The notes below the pieces were generated by a model. It did not search any database, had not been told where the DNA came from, and was given only the letters and a program-made list of their open reading frames with translations. Positions 1 to 8,398 of a DNA stretch of 64,000 nt are shown in pieces; the first letter of the stretch is position 1; each line of letters starts with the position of its first letter. The translations under genes were made by a program, and so were the position numbers. This DNA comes from Pseudomonas oryzicola (GTDB lineage Bacteria > Pseudomonadota > Gammaproteobacteria > Pseudomonadales > Pseudomonadaceae): contig NZ_JABWRZ020000001.1 of NCBI RefSeq assembly GCF_014269185.2, positions 1,947,001 to 2,011,000 of the forward strand, given 5' to 3'.

Positions 1-617
1 CTGTCGAGGTTGAAGCGCTTGATCAGTTGCTTGCCGATGTGGCCACGGCAGCCTTCGGCAAACAGGGTGTACTTGGCGCGCAGTTCCATGCCCGGGGTGT
101 ACAGGCCGTCTTTCGGGTTGCCTTCGCGGTCGACGCCGAGGTCACCGGTGATGATGCCGCGGACTACGCCGTTGTCATCGAACAGGGCTTCCTGGGCAGC
201 GAAGCCCGGGTAGATTTCCACGCCCAGGTTCTCCGCCTGCTGGGCCAGCCAGCGGCACAGGTTGCCCAGGGAGATGATGTAGTTGCCCTGGTTGTGCATG
301 GTCTTGGGCACGAACAGGTCAGGCACCTTGGTCGAGCTGCCGGCATCCTTGAGCACGTAGATGTCGTCGCGCTTCACTTCGGTATTCAGTGGTGCGCCGA
401 GGGCTTTCCAGTCGGGGAACAGCTCGTTCAGGGCACGGGGCTCGAACACCGCGCCAGAGAGGATATGGGCGCCGACTTCAGAGCCTTTTTCCACCACGCA
501 GACGCTGATTTCGCTACCGGCTTCGGCGGCCTTCTGCTTCAGGCGGCAGGCGGCTGACAGGCCTGCCGGGCCGGCGCCGACGATGACCACGTCGAATTCC
601 ATGTACTCGCGTTCCAC
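1..617 (-). CDS. etfD: Electron transfer flavoprotein-ubiquinone oxidoreductase (partial, C-terminus off the left edge)
   Basis: ETF-QO passes electrons from reduced ETF (from acyl-CoA and other dehydrogenases) to ubiquinone at the inner membrane. Only about the first 205 codons are present. The reverse strand reads MEREYMEFDVVIVGAGPAG, with the FAD-binding GxGxxG motif near residues 14-19, followed by text typical of ETF-QO (GAHILSGAVFEPRAL, MHNQGNYIISLG). I chose the GTG start at 617 because an AGGAG ribosome-binding site lies just upstream (about 625-629). An in-frame ATG at 635 would put that site inside the gene. It is divergent from etfBA, the usual Pseudomonas arrangement. A TTGGAC/TATAAT promoter and a PsrA-type palindrome sit in the shared upstream region. 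The Fe-S and quinone-binding parts lie outside the window. Confidence 0.93.
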   Translation of the reverse strand, partial: MEREYMEFDVVIVGAGPAGLSAACRLKQKAAEAGSEISVCVVEKGSEVGAHILSGAVFEPRALNELFPDWKALGAPLNTEVKRDDIYVLKDAGSSTKVPDLFVPKTMHNQGNYIISLGNLCRWLAQQAENLGVEIYPGFAAQEALFDDNGVVRGIITGDLGVDREGNPKDGLYTPGMELRAKYTLFAEGCRGHIGKQLIKRFNLD

Positions 618-753
618 TGGTTCTCTCCTACTCATCAAGGCTCGTGCTGTTGCTTGGTCTTATGGGTGCGCGGGGGCATTCGCAGCGGTTCTACGCAACG
701 GCGGAACTGTAGCTGGGCAAATGACGAACTACACCGTTTTGTCTTGGCCGCGC

Positions 754-782
754 ATTATATCTACACCACTTGGCGGGTCCAA
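754..782 (-). promoter_or_regulatory. Putative sigma-70 promoter of ETF-QO
   Basis: On the minus strand TTGGAC (782-777) is followed 17 bases later by a perfect TATAAT (759-754). It points toward the ETF-QO gene and leaves an untranslated leader of roughly 130 bases. The PsrA-type palindrome lies directly upstream of the -35 box. Confidence 0.6.
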
Positions 783-784
783 TA

Positions 785-798
785 CAAACGTTTGTTTG
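785..798. promoter_or_regulatory. PsrA-type operator CAAAC-N4-GTTTG
   Basis: The sequence CAAAC GTTT GTTTG matches the published PsrA consensus (G/C)AAAC-N2-4-GTTT(G/C). PsrA is a fatty-acid-responsive TetR-family regulator in Pseudomonas, and the etf genes are known PsrA targets in P. aeruginosa. The site is centred about 45 bases upstream of the predicted ETF-QO transcription start. The sequence match is seen; binding is inferred. Confidence 0.6.
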
Positions 799-1174
799 AA
801 TTTGCCGCAGGCCAGTAAAATCGCAGGAACGCGGCTGGAGGATGACCCATTTGCCGTATTGACCGGATTGGGTGTTACGGTCAAGATACGAGCGGTTTTA
901 CGTTCGCCGTAGGCTTGCAGCCGGGCGCAGGTACACCTCTAAAGACCAGCTGTGGAGCAGGGTTCTGCGGCCTCCGGCCGGTTTGTAGTGGAGTTTACAC
1001 GCCACGACAGGAAATGACCCGTGAGTATTTGACGCAAGCGTCCGGACAAGACTGTTCGGTCACTCTCAAGTTACTGCCTCCCGGTACGTTTTTAGAGGTG
1101 CCCTTGTACCCACGCGCATCGCCGGGCAATGACCCCAGGCGACTATCTATTCACCGGAGAGTAACGAGGAATCC

Positions 1175-1924
1175 ATGAAGGTTCTTGTAGCTGTCAAACG
1201 AGTGGTCGACTACAACGTCAAGGTTCGCGTCAAGGCGGACAACTCCGGCGTCGACCTTGCTAACGTCAAGATGTCCATGAACCCCTTCTGCGAAATCGCC
1301 GTGGAAGAAGCCGTGCGCCTGAAAGAAAAGGGCGTTGCCAGCGAGATCGTCGTGGTCTCCGTCGGCCCGGCCACTGCCCAGGAACAACTGCGTACCGCCC
1401 TGGCCCTGGGGGCCGACCGCGCCATCCTGGTCGAAGCTGCCGACGAACTGAATTCCCTGGCCGTGGCCAAGGCGCTGAAAGCCGTTGTCGACAAGGAGCA
1501 GCCGCAACTGGTCATCCTCGGCAAGCAGGCCATCGACAGCGACAACAACCAGACCGGCCAGATGCTGGCGGCGTTGACCGGCTTTGCCCAGGGCACCTTC
1601 GCCTCCAAGGTGGAAGTGGCTGGCGACAAGCTGAACGTCACCCGTGAAATCGACGGCGGCCTGCAGACCGTGGCCCTGAATCTGCCGGCCATCGTCACCA
1701 CCGACCTGCGCCTGAACGAGCCACGTTACGCGTCGCTGCCGAACATCATGAAGGCCAAGAAGAAGCCGCTGGAAACCGTCACTCCAGACGCGCTGGGCGT
1801 TTCCCTCGCCTCCACCAACAAGACCCTGAAGGTTGAAGCCCCGGCTGCCCGCAGCGCCGGTATCAAGGTCAAATCGGTGGCCGAACTGGTCGAGAAGCTG
1901 AAGAACGAAGCGAAGGTAATCTAA
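1175..1924 (+). CDS. etfB: Electron transfer flavoprotein beta subunit
   Basis: This is the small subunit of the soluble ETF heterodimer, which accepts electrons from acyl-CoA dehydrogenases and related flavoenzymes and hands them to ETF-QO. The 249-residue product has the family's usual length. It opens with [16 protein letters not shown], contains the beta-subunit recognition text [16 protein letters not shown] near residue 36, and has the AMP-binding type segment [13 protein letters not shown] near residue 125. The ATG follows a GAGGA ribosome-binding site with normal spacing. The stop codon abuts the etfA start with no gap, so the two subunits are translated together. Confidence 0.97.
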   Translation: MKVLVAVKRVVDYNVKVRVKADNSGVDLANVKMSMNPFCEIAVEEAVRLKEKGVASEIVVVSVGPATAQEQLRTALALGADRAILVEAADELNSLAVAKALKAVVDKEQPQLVILGKQAIDSDNNQTGQMLAALTGFAQGTFASKVEVAGDKLNVTREIDGGLQTVALNLPAIVTTDLRLNEPRYASLPNIMKAKKKPLETVTPDALGVSLASTNKTLKVEAPAARSAGIKVKSVAELVEKLKNEAKVI

Positions 1925-2854
1925 ATGACTATCCTGGTTGTCGCTGAATACGAAAACGGTGCCGTAGCCCCGGCCACCCTGAACACTGTTGCCGCTGCCG
2001 CCAAGATCGGTGGTGATATCCATGTGCTGGTCGCTGGCCAGAACGTGGGCGGCGTTGCCGAGTCTGCTGCCAAGATCGCTGGCGTGGCCAAGGTGCTGGC
2101 TGCCGACAACGCAGCCTATGCACACGTCCTGCCGGAAAACGTCGCGCCGCTGATCGTCGAACTGGCCAAAGGCTACAGCCACGTGCTGGCCCCGGCCACC
2201 ACCAACGGCAAGAACATCCTGCCGCGCGTTGCCGCGCTGCTGGACGTGGACCAGATCTCCGAGATCATCTCGGTGGAGTCCGCCGATACCTTCAAGCGCC
2301 CGATCTATGCCGGTAACGCCATTGCCACCGTGCAGTCGAGCGCAGCCATCAAGGTCATCACCGTACGTACCACCGGCTTCGACGCCGTGGCTGGCGAAGG
2401 TGGTTCGGCTGCCGTTGAAGCGGTTGGCGCGGCACACAACGCCGGCATCTCGGCCTTCGTTGGCGAAGAGCTGGCCAAGTCCGACCGCCCGGAACTGACC
2501 GCTGCCAAGATCGTCGTTTCCGGTGGCCGTGGCATGGGCAACGGTGACAACTTCAAGCACCTGTACAGCCTGGCCGACAAGCTCGGTGCTGCCGTCGGCG
2601 CTTCGCGCGCCGCCGTCGATGCCGGCTTTGTGCCAAACGACATGCAGGTTGGCCAGACCGGCAAGATCGTTGCGCCACAGCTGTACATCGCCGTTGGTAT
2701 CTCCGGTGCGATCCAGCACCTGGCCGGCATGAAGGACTCCAAGGTGATCGTGGCGATCAACAAGGACGAGGAAGCGCCGATCTTCCAGGTTGCCGACTAC
2801 GGCCTGGTCGCCGACCTGTTCGAAGCAGTTCCGGAGCTGGAAAAGCTGGTCTGA
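1925..2854 (+). CDS. etfA: Electron transfer flavoprotein alpha subunit
   Basis: This is the FAD-binding large subunit of ETF. The 309-residue protein has an N-terminal alpha/beta domain and a C-terminal FAD domain. That domain is recognisable from [12 protein letters not shown] near residue 198 and the ETF-alpha signature region [19 protein letters not shown] near residue 240. It starts immediately after the etfB stop, and a strong terminator follows, so etfBA is a two-gene operon. Confidence 0.97.
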   Translation: MTILVVAEYENGAVAPATLNTVAAAAKIGGDIHVLVAGQNVGGVAESAAKIAGVAKVLAADNAAYAHVLPENVAPLIVELAKGYSHVLAPATTNGKNILPRVAALLDVDQISEIISVESADTFKRPIYAGNAIATVQSSAAIKVITVRTTGFDAVAGEGGSAAVEAVGAAHNAGISAFVGEELAKSDRPELTAAKIVVSGGRGMGNGDNFKHLYSLADKLGAAVGASRAAVDAGFVPNDMQVGQTGKIVAPQLYIAVGISGAIQHLAGMKDSKVIVAINKDEEAPIFQVADYGLVADLFEAVPELEKLV

Positions 2855-2876
2855 TCCGCCTGCTTCACTTATAAAG

Positions 2877-2909
2877 AACCCGGCCCTCGTTTCGAGGGCC
2901 GGGTTTTTT
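2877..2909 (+). terminator. Rho-independent terminator of etfBA
   Basis: A GC-rich inverted repeat (CCCGGCCCTCG / CGAGGGCCGGG) is followed by six T residues directly downstream of etfA. Confidence 0.9.
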
Positions 2910-2929
2910 CATGGGCTGAGGAGTGAGGG

Positions 2930-3751
2930 ATGACGTTGCGCGGAACGGGCAGGGTGCTGGCATGCATGGCGGTGTTGCTGTCGCCGCTGGCCATGGCGGC
3001 AGGCAAGTGTGAGCGCCTGGTAGCCACTGGCAGCCCCGATGCGCCGCCCTATTCATGGCAAGACCCGAACGACCCGAAGCACCTGATCGGTGCCAATGTC
3101 GACCTCCTGCGCCAGGCCGCCGGCGAGTTGGGGCTGAAGCTGGAGGTGCTAAGTGCCGGCCGTCGTGACCAGGCGCTGGAAGAAGTGCGCAGCGGGCGCA
3201 TGGACCTGTTGCTCGACACCCCCATGCAGGTGGAGCAACTGACCGCGCTCGACTACATTCACCCACCTCTGCAGCTCAACGAGTACCTGGTGTGGACCCG
3301 TCACGATGCCGGGCTGGCCTTCGATGGCCCGGCGGACCTGGCCAGGTACCAGGGCAGTTTGTCCGAGCATGCACGGCTGACACCGGCCTTCAGCGCTTTC
3401 GTCAAGACGCAGCTGAAGCTGGTGCCAGCGCAGAACCTGACCCAGGCATTCCAGAAACTGGTGCTTGGTCAGGTCGACTATGTACTCGCGGGCCGCTATG
3501 CGGGCATGGCGATGGTCCAGAGCCTGGGCATGAGCAACCAGTTGATTGCTCGAGGCATGCCGGTGGATCGGCCGGGGCTGTATTTGGCCGTGTCGCATAA
3601 TTCCGCCTGCAATGACAGCTGGCTGCGTGGGCAATTGGCAAAAAAACTGACAGAATTGCCGATCTCCGGTGCGTCCGAGGCCGCGCTGCAGCGCAATGTC
3701 GAGCGCTGGAAAGCGCAACTGCAAGTGCCGTCGGACGCCCCCAAAAACTAG
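2930..3751 (+). CDS. Periplasmic solute-binding protein (transporter substrate-binding family 3-like)
   Basis: The 273-residue protein has a signal peptide (hydrophobic residues about 7-22, cleavage near AMAAG) and a mature region resembling the family-3 amino-acid binding proteins: ATGSPDAPPYSW, IGANVDLLRQAAGELGL, RSGRMDLLLDTPM. No permease or ATPase lies beside it, so it may be an orphan binding protein serving a distant transporter or a sensory role. A GAGGAGTGAGGG stretch supplies the ribosome-binding site. It lies just behind the etfBA terminator and shortly before two lipoprotein genes. The ligand cannot be told from sequence. Confidence 0.8.
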   Translation: MTLRGTGRVLACMAVLLSPLAMAAGKCERLVATGSPDAPPYSWQDPNDPKHLIGANVDLLRQAAGELGLKLEVLSAGRRDQALEEVRSGRMDLLLDTPMQVEQLTALDYIHPPLQLNEYLVWTRHDAGLAFDGPADLARYQGSLSEHARLTPAFSAFVKTQLKLVPAQNLTQAFQKLVLGQVDYVLAGRYAGMAMVQSLGMSNQLIARGMPVDRPGLYLAVSHNSACNDSWLRGQLAKKLTELPISGASEAALQRNVERWKAQLQVPSDAPKN

Positions 3752-3760
3752 GAAGATTGC

Positions 3761-4114
3761 GTGAGAACCCAACCACTAATCCTTGCCCTGGCCGTATTCG
3801 GCCTGGCTGGCTGCGCCAACGATCCGGCCCCTGTCGAGCAGATGCGCATTTCCGAGCAGGCACTGGAGCAGGCCAGGGCCGTCGGGGCTACCGAGCAGGT
3901 CGAAGCGCTCAAGCTGGCCGAAGACAAACTGGCCCGGGCCAAGGCCAACATGCTCACCGAAGATTACCGCGATGCGCGCATGCGGGCCGAACAGGCCGAG
4001 CTGGATGCGCGCCTGGCCGAAGCCCAGGTGCTGAACCAGAAGAGTGAAGAGCAGTTGCAGTTGCTGCAGTCCCGGGTCAAGCGCCTGCGCAAGCAGCTGG
4101 AGGTGCAGCCATGA
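3761..4114 (+). CDS. DUF4398-type lipoprotein
   Basis: The 117-residue product starts at a GTG preceded by AGGAAG. It has a lipoprotein signal with lipobox LAGC (Cys at about residue 18), then a long Ala/Glu/Gln-rich helix predicted to be coiled coil (EQALEQARAVGA, KLARAKANM). This composition fits the DUF4398 family, short outer-membrane lipoproteins usually paired with an OmpA-like protein. The stop overlaps the start of the next gene (ATGA), so the pair is translationally coupled. Confidence 0.8.
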   Translation: MRTQPLILALAVFGLAGCANDPAPVEQMRISEQALEQARAVGATEQVEALKLAEDKLARAKANMLTEDYRDARMRAEQAELDARLAEAQVLNQKSEEQLQLLQSRVKRLRKQLEVQP

Positions 4115-4923
4115 TCCGCCGTACACCATTGGCGGCGCTGGCAGTGCTGGCGTTGGCGGTAGGTTTGCAAGGTTGCGCCAGCCAGCGCAGCAGTGCAGCG
4201 CTGGGTGATGCCAGCGCTGCCTTCCAGAAGGTCAAGGATGACTCCGATGTGCTGCGCAGTGCCCCGCGTGACGTGATTCGCGCAGGTGAGTCGCTGGCCC
4301 GTGCCGAGCGCCTGTCCAGCTACATTGGCACCGGTGCCGACGTGCGCCATTACGCCTATCTCAGCCAGCGCTACAGCGAGATTGCCAGCGAGCATGCCAA
4401 GCTGGCGCTGAACCAGGAGCGCCAGGCCAAGCTCGACCTGGAGCGCCAGCGCCTGCAACTGGCCCTGCGTGAGGCCAAGCTGGCCAGTGTGCAGCAGCAG
4501 GGCAAGTGGATCGAGTCGCAGATCGCCGCGCTGGCCTCGGAGCAGACCGATCGCGGCCTGGTGATGACCTTGGGGGATGTGCTGTTCGACACTGGCCGTG
4601 CCGACCTGAAGAACTCGGCCAGCCGCACCGTGCTCAAGCTGGTGCAGTTCCTTCAGCTCAACCCACGCCGGGTGGTACGGATCGAAGGCTATACCGACAG
4701 CACCGGCACTGCCGAGGACAACCTGAAGCTGTCGCGTGACCGGGCGCAGGCCGTGGCTGACATGCTGGTCGACCTGGGTATCGACGAGAAGCGCCTGCAG
4801 GTCGAGGGGTATGGCGACCAGTACCCGATCGAGGCCAATGCCTCGGAGCGGGGCAGGGCGCAGAACCGCCGGGTGGAGATCGTGTTCTCCGATGACAAGG
4901 GCAGGCTCGCGCCAGCGCGCTGA
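4111..4923 (+). CDS. OmpA-family lipoprotein with DUF4398-like N-terminus
   Basis: The 270-residue protein has a lipobox (LQGC, Cys about residue 22), a helical Ala/Gln/Arg-rich middle similar to the upstream protein, and a C-terminal OmpA peptidoglycan-binding domain (about residues 150-260). The domain is marked by GDVLFDTGRADLK, EGYTDSTG, LSRDRAQAV and the arginine motif RGRAQNRRVEI. It likely tethers the outer membrane to peptidoglycan. It overlaps the previous gene by four bases. Confidence 0.88.
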   Translation: MIRRTPLAALAVLALAVGLQGCASQRSSAALGDASAAFQKVKDDSDVLRSAPRDVIRAGESLARAERLSSYIGTGADVRHYAYLSQRYSEIASEHAKLALNQERQAKLDLERQRLQLALREAKLASVQQQGKWIESQIAALASEQTDRGLVMTLGDVLFDTGRADLKNSASRTVLKLVQFLQLNPRRVVRIEGYTDSTGTAEDNLKLSRDRAQAVADMLVDLGIDEKRLQVEGYGDQYPIEANASERGRAQNRRVEIVFSDDKGRLAPAR

Positions 4924-4940
4924 ATCGTGTGAAGGGGGGC

Positions 4941-5045
4941 GCTTTGCGGCCCATCGCCGGCAAGCCAGCCCCCAAGGAGTTGTACAGAGTTCGATCCCTG
5001 TGCAATTCCTGTGGGGGCTGGCTTGTCGACGATGGGCTGCAAAGC
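4941..5045. repeat. Inverted REP-like pair
   Basis: Two arms (about 4941-4973 and 5010-5045) are near reverse complements: GCTTTGCGGCCCATCGCCGG with AAGCCAGCCCCC, then GGGGGCTGGCTTG through GATGGGCTGCAAAGC. This is a REP doublet that can fold into a large hairpin between the OmpA gene and the MocR gene. It is a variant different from the GCGGGTAAACCCGC type seen elsewhere in the window. Confidence 0.75.
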
Positions 5046-5218
5046 AGCCTCGGCTTTTCGTCGACACCCTCGGATTTCTGTGTTTTATCACTGTCATGCA
5101 ACTGTATTGTTGACTATCCTGCGATCTGTCCCAGTACACTTTGCAACTGTTACGGTATTCTCTACCCTCAGTGAGCGACACAAGAACAACGAGTCCGTCC
5201 GCGCGTCGAGAGCCAGCC

Positions 5219-6661
5219 ATGACCAACCTGCTGCTGTACCAGCGTATCGCCCAGCAACTGGCCGATGACATCCGTCGCGGTGTCTACCAGCCAGGCGAGC
5301 GTGTACCTTCGGTGCGCAAGATGAGCGCCCAGCTCAACGTCAGCCATGCCACGGTGCTGCAGGCCTATGCCAACCTCGAAGACCAGGGGTTGATCCGTGC
5401 GCGGCCGCAGTCCGGCTACTACGTGCACCAGACCCCGGCCCTGACCGCGCAGACGCCGGACATTGCCCGCGTGGAGCGCCCCGGCCTGGTGACCCGCGCC
5501 AGCATCATCCAGCAAGTACTGGCCGAGGCGCGCCGCGATGGTGTGTTCGCGTTCGGTGCCGCCGTGCCGCATGTCGATTACCTGCCGGTGCGTGCCTTGC
5601 ATCAGCAGCTCGCCAAGGTGACACGCTTTCACAGCCCACGTGCCTTCAGCTACATGTTCAGCCCCGGTTTCGAGCCGCTGCGCCGGCAAATCGCAATTCG
5701 CATGCGCGATGCTGGCGTGCTGGTCGACCCGCGTGAAGTGATCGTGACCCATGGGTGCGTCGATGCGCTACAGATGTCGTTGCGCGTGCTGACCCGCCCC
5801 GGCGACCTGATCGCCGCCGAGTCGCCCACCTATTACGGCCTGCTGCAACTGGCTGATCTGTTGGGCCTGAAGGTGATCGAGATCCCCAGCGACCCGTCCA
5901 CCGGCATCAGTCTCGAGGCTTTGCAACTGGCGGCCAACCAGTGGTCGATCAAGGCGCTGGTACTCACGGCACGGCTGAGCAACCCACTGGGCGGCACTGT
6001 GCCGGAAGAGCGGCAGAAGCAGTTGCTGCGCCTGGCATCGGATTTCGATATCCAGATCGTCGAGGACGACATTTACGGCGAGTTGATGTTCGAGCAGGGC
6101 AAGACCAAGGCGCTGAAGGCGTTCGACCGGTTGGACCGGGTGATCTACTGTTCGAGCTTTTCCAAGACCTTGTCCCCAGGGGTGCGCGTTGGCTGGATGA
6201 TCGCCGGGCGCTATCAGGACGAAATCCAGCGCCTGCAAACCTTCACCACCCACTCGGCGTGCAGTGTGACGCAGATGGGGGTGGCGGCCTACCTGGAGAA
6301 TGGCGGTTACGACCGCCACCTGCGTTACATCCGCCAGGAGTACCGCAAGAACCTCAGTGCCTACCAGTTGGCGGTGCAGCAACACTTCCCCGAGGGCACC
6401 CAGATGACGCGGCCGACGGGCGGGTTTATCCTGTGGGTGAGCCTGCCAGGGCGGGTCAATACCCAGGAGCTGCATGTACGCGCGCTGGAGCAGGGTATCA
6501 GCATCGCACCGGGGCTGATTTTCAGTAATACCGAACAGTTCAACCACTGTATCCGCCTTAATTGCGGCATTCCGTGGAACAAGGAAGCCGAGCGCGCGGT
6601 GATTACCCTTGGCCTGCTGGCCCAGCAGTTGTGTCGTGAGCCGGCGGCCGCGCTTTTGTAG
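5219..6661 (+). CDS. MocR-type regulator (GntR DNA-binding domain fused to class-I aminotransferase fold)
   Basis: The 480-residue protein has an N-terminal winged helix (residues about 1-75: LADDIRRGVYQPGERVPSVRKM, SHATVLQAYANLEDQGLI) fused to a PLP-dependent aminotransferase-like domain. The PLP lysine is K316 in SSFSKTLSPGVRVGW. Such MocR proteins are transcription factors that sense PLP or an amine/amino-acid ligand. The start at 5219 gives the canonical GntR N-terminus; an in-frame GTG at 5171 would add 16 unlikely residues. The target genes are not evident because the neighbours look unrelated. Confidence 0.88.
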   Translation: MTNLLLYQRIAQQLADDIRRGVYQPGERVPSVRKMSAQLNVSHATVLQAYANLEDQGLIRARPQSGYYVHQTPALTAQTPDIARVERPGLVTRASIIQQVLAEARRDGVFAFGAAVPHVDYLPVRALHQQLAKVTRFHSPRAFSYMFSPGFEPLRRQIAIRMRDAGVLVDPREVIVTHGCVDALQMSLRVLTRPGDLIAAESPTYYGLLQLADLLGLKVIEIPSDPSTGISLEALQLAANQWSIKALVLTARLSNPLGGTVPEERQKQLLRLASDFDIQIVEDDIYGELMFEQGKTKALKAFDRLDRVIYCSSFSKTLSPGVRVGWMIAGRYQDEIQRLQTFTTHSACSVTQMGVAAYLENGGYDRHLRYIRQEYRKNLSAYQLAVQQHFPEGTQMTRPTGGFILWVSLPGRVNTQELHVRALEQGISIAPGLIFSNTEQFNHCIRLNCGIPWNKEAERAVITLGLLAQQLCREPAAALL

Positions 6662-6724
6662 GCTTGCCACGCGCCTGCCGAACAGGGAGCATACGCACTT
6701 TTCCTGCCAGTCTGTCCATTTGCC

Positions 6725-7201
6725 ATGAATGCTTTGCGCCGTTTTGCCTTGATCTTGTGCCTTGCTCCGCTCTGCTACCTTGGTGCAGGCCAGGCTGCGC
6801 AGCCGGCAAGCCAGGCGCAGGCGGCCCAGGGCAAACCCGCGCACAAGGCGCAGGCCAGGCCCGTGCAGAAGCCAGTGGCAAAGAAGGCCGTCACCAGCAA
6901 GGCCAGGCCGGCCGGCAAGCCAGTGAGCAACGCCGTTGCCAAGCCGCTGCCCAAGGCCAGGCTCGACCTCAGTCTGCCGGCCGATATGGTCGACAAGCTG
7001 CAGCCGGAGGTGGGTAGCCCTTCACCGACCCAGCGACGCCAGCCCTTGCTGCCGCCGCTGTTCACGGAAAAGCCGGAGACCGACGACAGCCCGTTCCAGC
7101 TTAATGGTCGGTTGATCAACAACGAGATGCAGCTGCAGCTGCGCAATGACAGCCGTCGCGAAGTGGAAGGGGCTGCCATTGATTTCGAGTACCGTCAGTA
7201 G
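6725..7201 (+). CDS. Secreted Lys/Ala-rich protein of unknown function
   Basis: The 158-residue product has a signal peptide (residues about 1-25, ending AGQAAQ). A low-complexity stretch rich in Ala, Lys, Pro and Gln follows (residues 26-80, for example AKKAVTSKARPAGK). The C-terminus is more ordered and ends in a beta-type segment, FQLNGRLINNEMQLQLRN. The basic Ala/Lys region can attract spurious matches to IF-2, histone H1 or TonB linkers. I do not recognise a function. It is unlikely to be coupled to the MocR gene, which ends 63 bases upstream. Confidence 0.7.
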   Translation: MNALRRFALILCLAPLCYLGAGQAAQPASQAQAAQGKPAHKAQARPVQKPVAKKAVTSKARPAGKPVSNAVAKPLPKARLDLSLPADMVDKLQPEVGSPSPTQRRQPLLPPLFTEKPETDDSPFQLNGRLINNEMQLQLRNDSRREVEGAAIDFEYRQ

Positions 7202-7248
7202 CTGCCAAACTGACTGCTGGGTCATGGCAGATTTCATCATGCCAGCAA

Positions 7249-7277
7249 TTTCAAACGCCTGTTTGAGGGGTTACTAT
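7249..7277 (+). promoter_or_regulatory. Candidate promoter overlapped by a PsrA-type palindrome
   Basis: CAAAC-GCCT-GTTTG at 7252-7265 matches the PsrA consensus. It overlaps the end of a weak -35 (TTTCAA, 7249-7254) and fills the spacer before TACTAT (7272-7277), with 17-base spacing. A regulator bound here would block RNA polymerase. The promoter faces the YkgJ-type and START-like genes. Confidence 0.5.
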
Positions 7278-7331
7278 CCAGGGACGCTCGTCCCGTTTTG
7301 TTCCAGGGAGTCCTGATTTTGGTCAATAGCC

Positions 7332-7586
7332 ATGAAATGCCGTGAGGGTTGTGGTGCCTGCTGCATTGCCCCGTCCATCAGCTCTGCGATGCCGCGCATG
7401 CCGAATGGCAAGCCGGCCGGCGAGCGCTGCCTGCACCTGACCGTCGACAACCTCTGTGATCTGTTCGGCAAGCCCGAGCGGCCCGCAGTGTGTGGCGGTT
7501 TCCAGGCGGATGTCGAGGTGTGCGGCAATGACCGTGACGAGGCGATCAGGATTCTTGGCTGGTGGGAGCAGATGACGGCGGCGTGA
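7332..7586 (+). CDS. YkgJ-family cysteine-cluster protein
   Basis: The 84-residue protein is rich in cysteines at family positions: MKCREGCGACC at the start (Cys 3, 7, 10, 11), then single Cys residues near 33, 42, 54 and 65. YkgJ-type proteins are thought to bind zinc or an Fe-S cluster; the role is unknown. It is probably co-transcribed with the START-like gene 29 bases downstream, both behind the PsrA-type palindrome. Confidence 0.85.
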   Translation: MKCREGCGACCIAPSISSAMPRMPNGKPAGERCLHLTVDNLCDLFGKPERPAVCGGFQADVEVCGNDRDEAIRILGWWEQMTAA

Positions 7587-7615
7587 AGGCTGGATCGTCG
7601 ACAACAAGGATAAAC

Positions 7616-8224
7616 ATGATGAGATCGTTCAAGCGTATTGCACTGCTGTGTGGCCTGGGTGTTCTGCTGTCCCCTGCGGCCTGGGCCGAGAACTGGCAGG
7701 TGGCCAAGGACGAGGAGGGGATCAAGGTATCGCTCAGTGAAGTGGCCGGTTCCAAATACAAGGCGTACCAGGGCGTTACCCTGATCAAGGCGCCGCTGGC
7801 GAAGGTGCAGGCGCTGCAGGAGGATGTGGTCGGGGCCTGCGCGTGGATCCACGAATGCAAGATGCAGAAGCTGCTCAAGCAGGAGGGTGGCCAGCTCTGG
7901 ACCTATACCCAGTTCAATACGCCATGGCCGGTAACCCCGCGTGACTCGGTGCTGCATGTGACCACGGTGAAGGAGGCAGATGGCAGCCTGGTGCGCAACC
8001 TGAAGGAAGAGCCGACCTACATCCCGGAAGAGAAAGGCTTTGTGCGCGTAGCGAAGGTCGAAGGCTTCTGGAAGCTGGTGCCCAAAGGGGATAGCACGGA
8101 AGTGACTTATCAGGTGCACACCGAGCCGGGTGGTAGCGTGCCGGCGATGGTGGCCAACAAGTTCGTGGTCGATGCGCCGTTCAATACCCTGAAAGCGTTG
8201 CGTGAGCGGGCCGAGAAAAACTGA
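7616..8224 (+). CDS. START-domain-like exported lipid-binding protein
   Basis: The 202-residue product (ATG at 7616; an ATG three bases later is equally placed behind AAGGA at 7606-7610) has a cleavable signal peptide ending near PAAWAEN. The mature part reads like a bacterial START/SRPBCC protein: WQVAKDEEGIKVSL, WTYTQFNTPWPVTPRDSVL, VEGFWKLVP, VTYQVHTEPGG. START folds bind lipids or other hydrophobic ligands. Placement behind a PsrA-type site suggests a link to fatty-acid status, which is an inference. Confidence 0.82.
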   Translation: MMRSFKRIALLCGLGVLLSPAAWAENWQVAKDEEGIKVSLSEVAGSKYKAYQGVTLIKAPLAKVQALQEDVVGACAWIHECKMQKLLKQEGGQLWTYTQFNTPWPVTPRDSVLHVTTVKEADGSLVRNLKEEPTYIPEEKGFVRVAKVEGFWKLVPKGDSTEVTYQVHTEPGGSVPAMVANKFVVDAPFNTLKALRERAEKN

Positions 8225-8238
8225 GGCATTGTGTCACT

Positions 8239-8344
8239 TGTGCCGGTCTCTTCGCGGGTAAACCCGCTCCCACAGGTATCCCGCAATCTTCCGGGCCTCT
8301 GGGGTCCCTGTGGGAGCGGGTTTACCCGCGAAGAGGCCGGCACA
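8239..8344. repeat. Inverted pair of P. putida-type 35-bp REP elements
   Basis: Arms at 8239-8276 and 8307-8344 are near-perfect reverse complements (TGTGCCGG, CTTCGCGGGTAAACCCGCTCCCACAGG and its complement). They lie between the convergent START-like gene and gltA. Confidence 0.92.
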
Positions 8345-8353
8345 GATGAATAG

Positions 8354-8380
8354 AAAAGGCTGCCCGAGGGCAGCCTTTTT
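8354..8380 (-). terminator. Rho-independent terminator of gltA
   Basis: The hairpin AAAGGCTGCCC / GGGCAGCCTTT is flanked by A and T runs, so it can serve gltA on the minus strand and probably also the plus-strand gene. Confidence 0.88.
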
Positions 8381-8398
8381 GCGTTCGGCCAAGGAAGC

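Larger units (their letters stand above)
618..1174. other. Divergent regulatory region between ETF-QO and etfBA
   Basis: This 557-base gap has no convincing gene. It holds the ETF-QO promoter and the PsrA-type palindrome. A weak candidate promoter for etfB is TTGACC (859-864) and CAAGAT (882-887) with a 17-base spacer, which would give a leader of nearly 300 bases. The short open frames across it lack ribosome-binding sites and Pseudomonas codon bias. Confidence 0.6.

Noticed and set aside
6725..7201. Reading the Lys/Ala-rich protein as a translation initiation factor IF-2
   Set aside because: It has no GTPase motifs, it is 158 residues with a signal peptide, and the likeness is only low-complexity composition.
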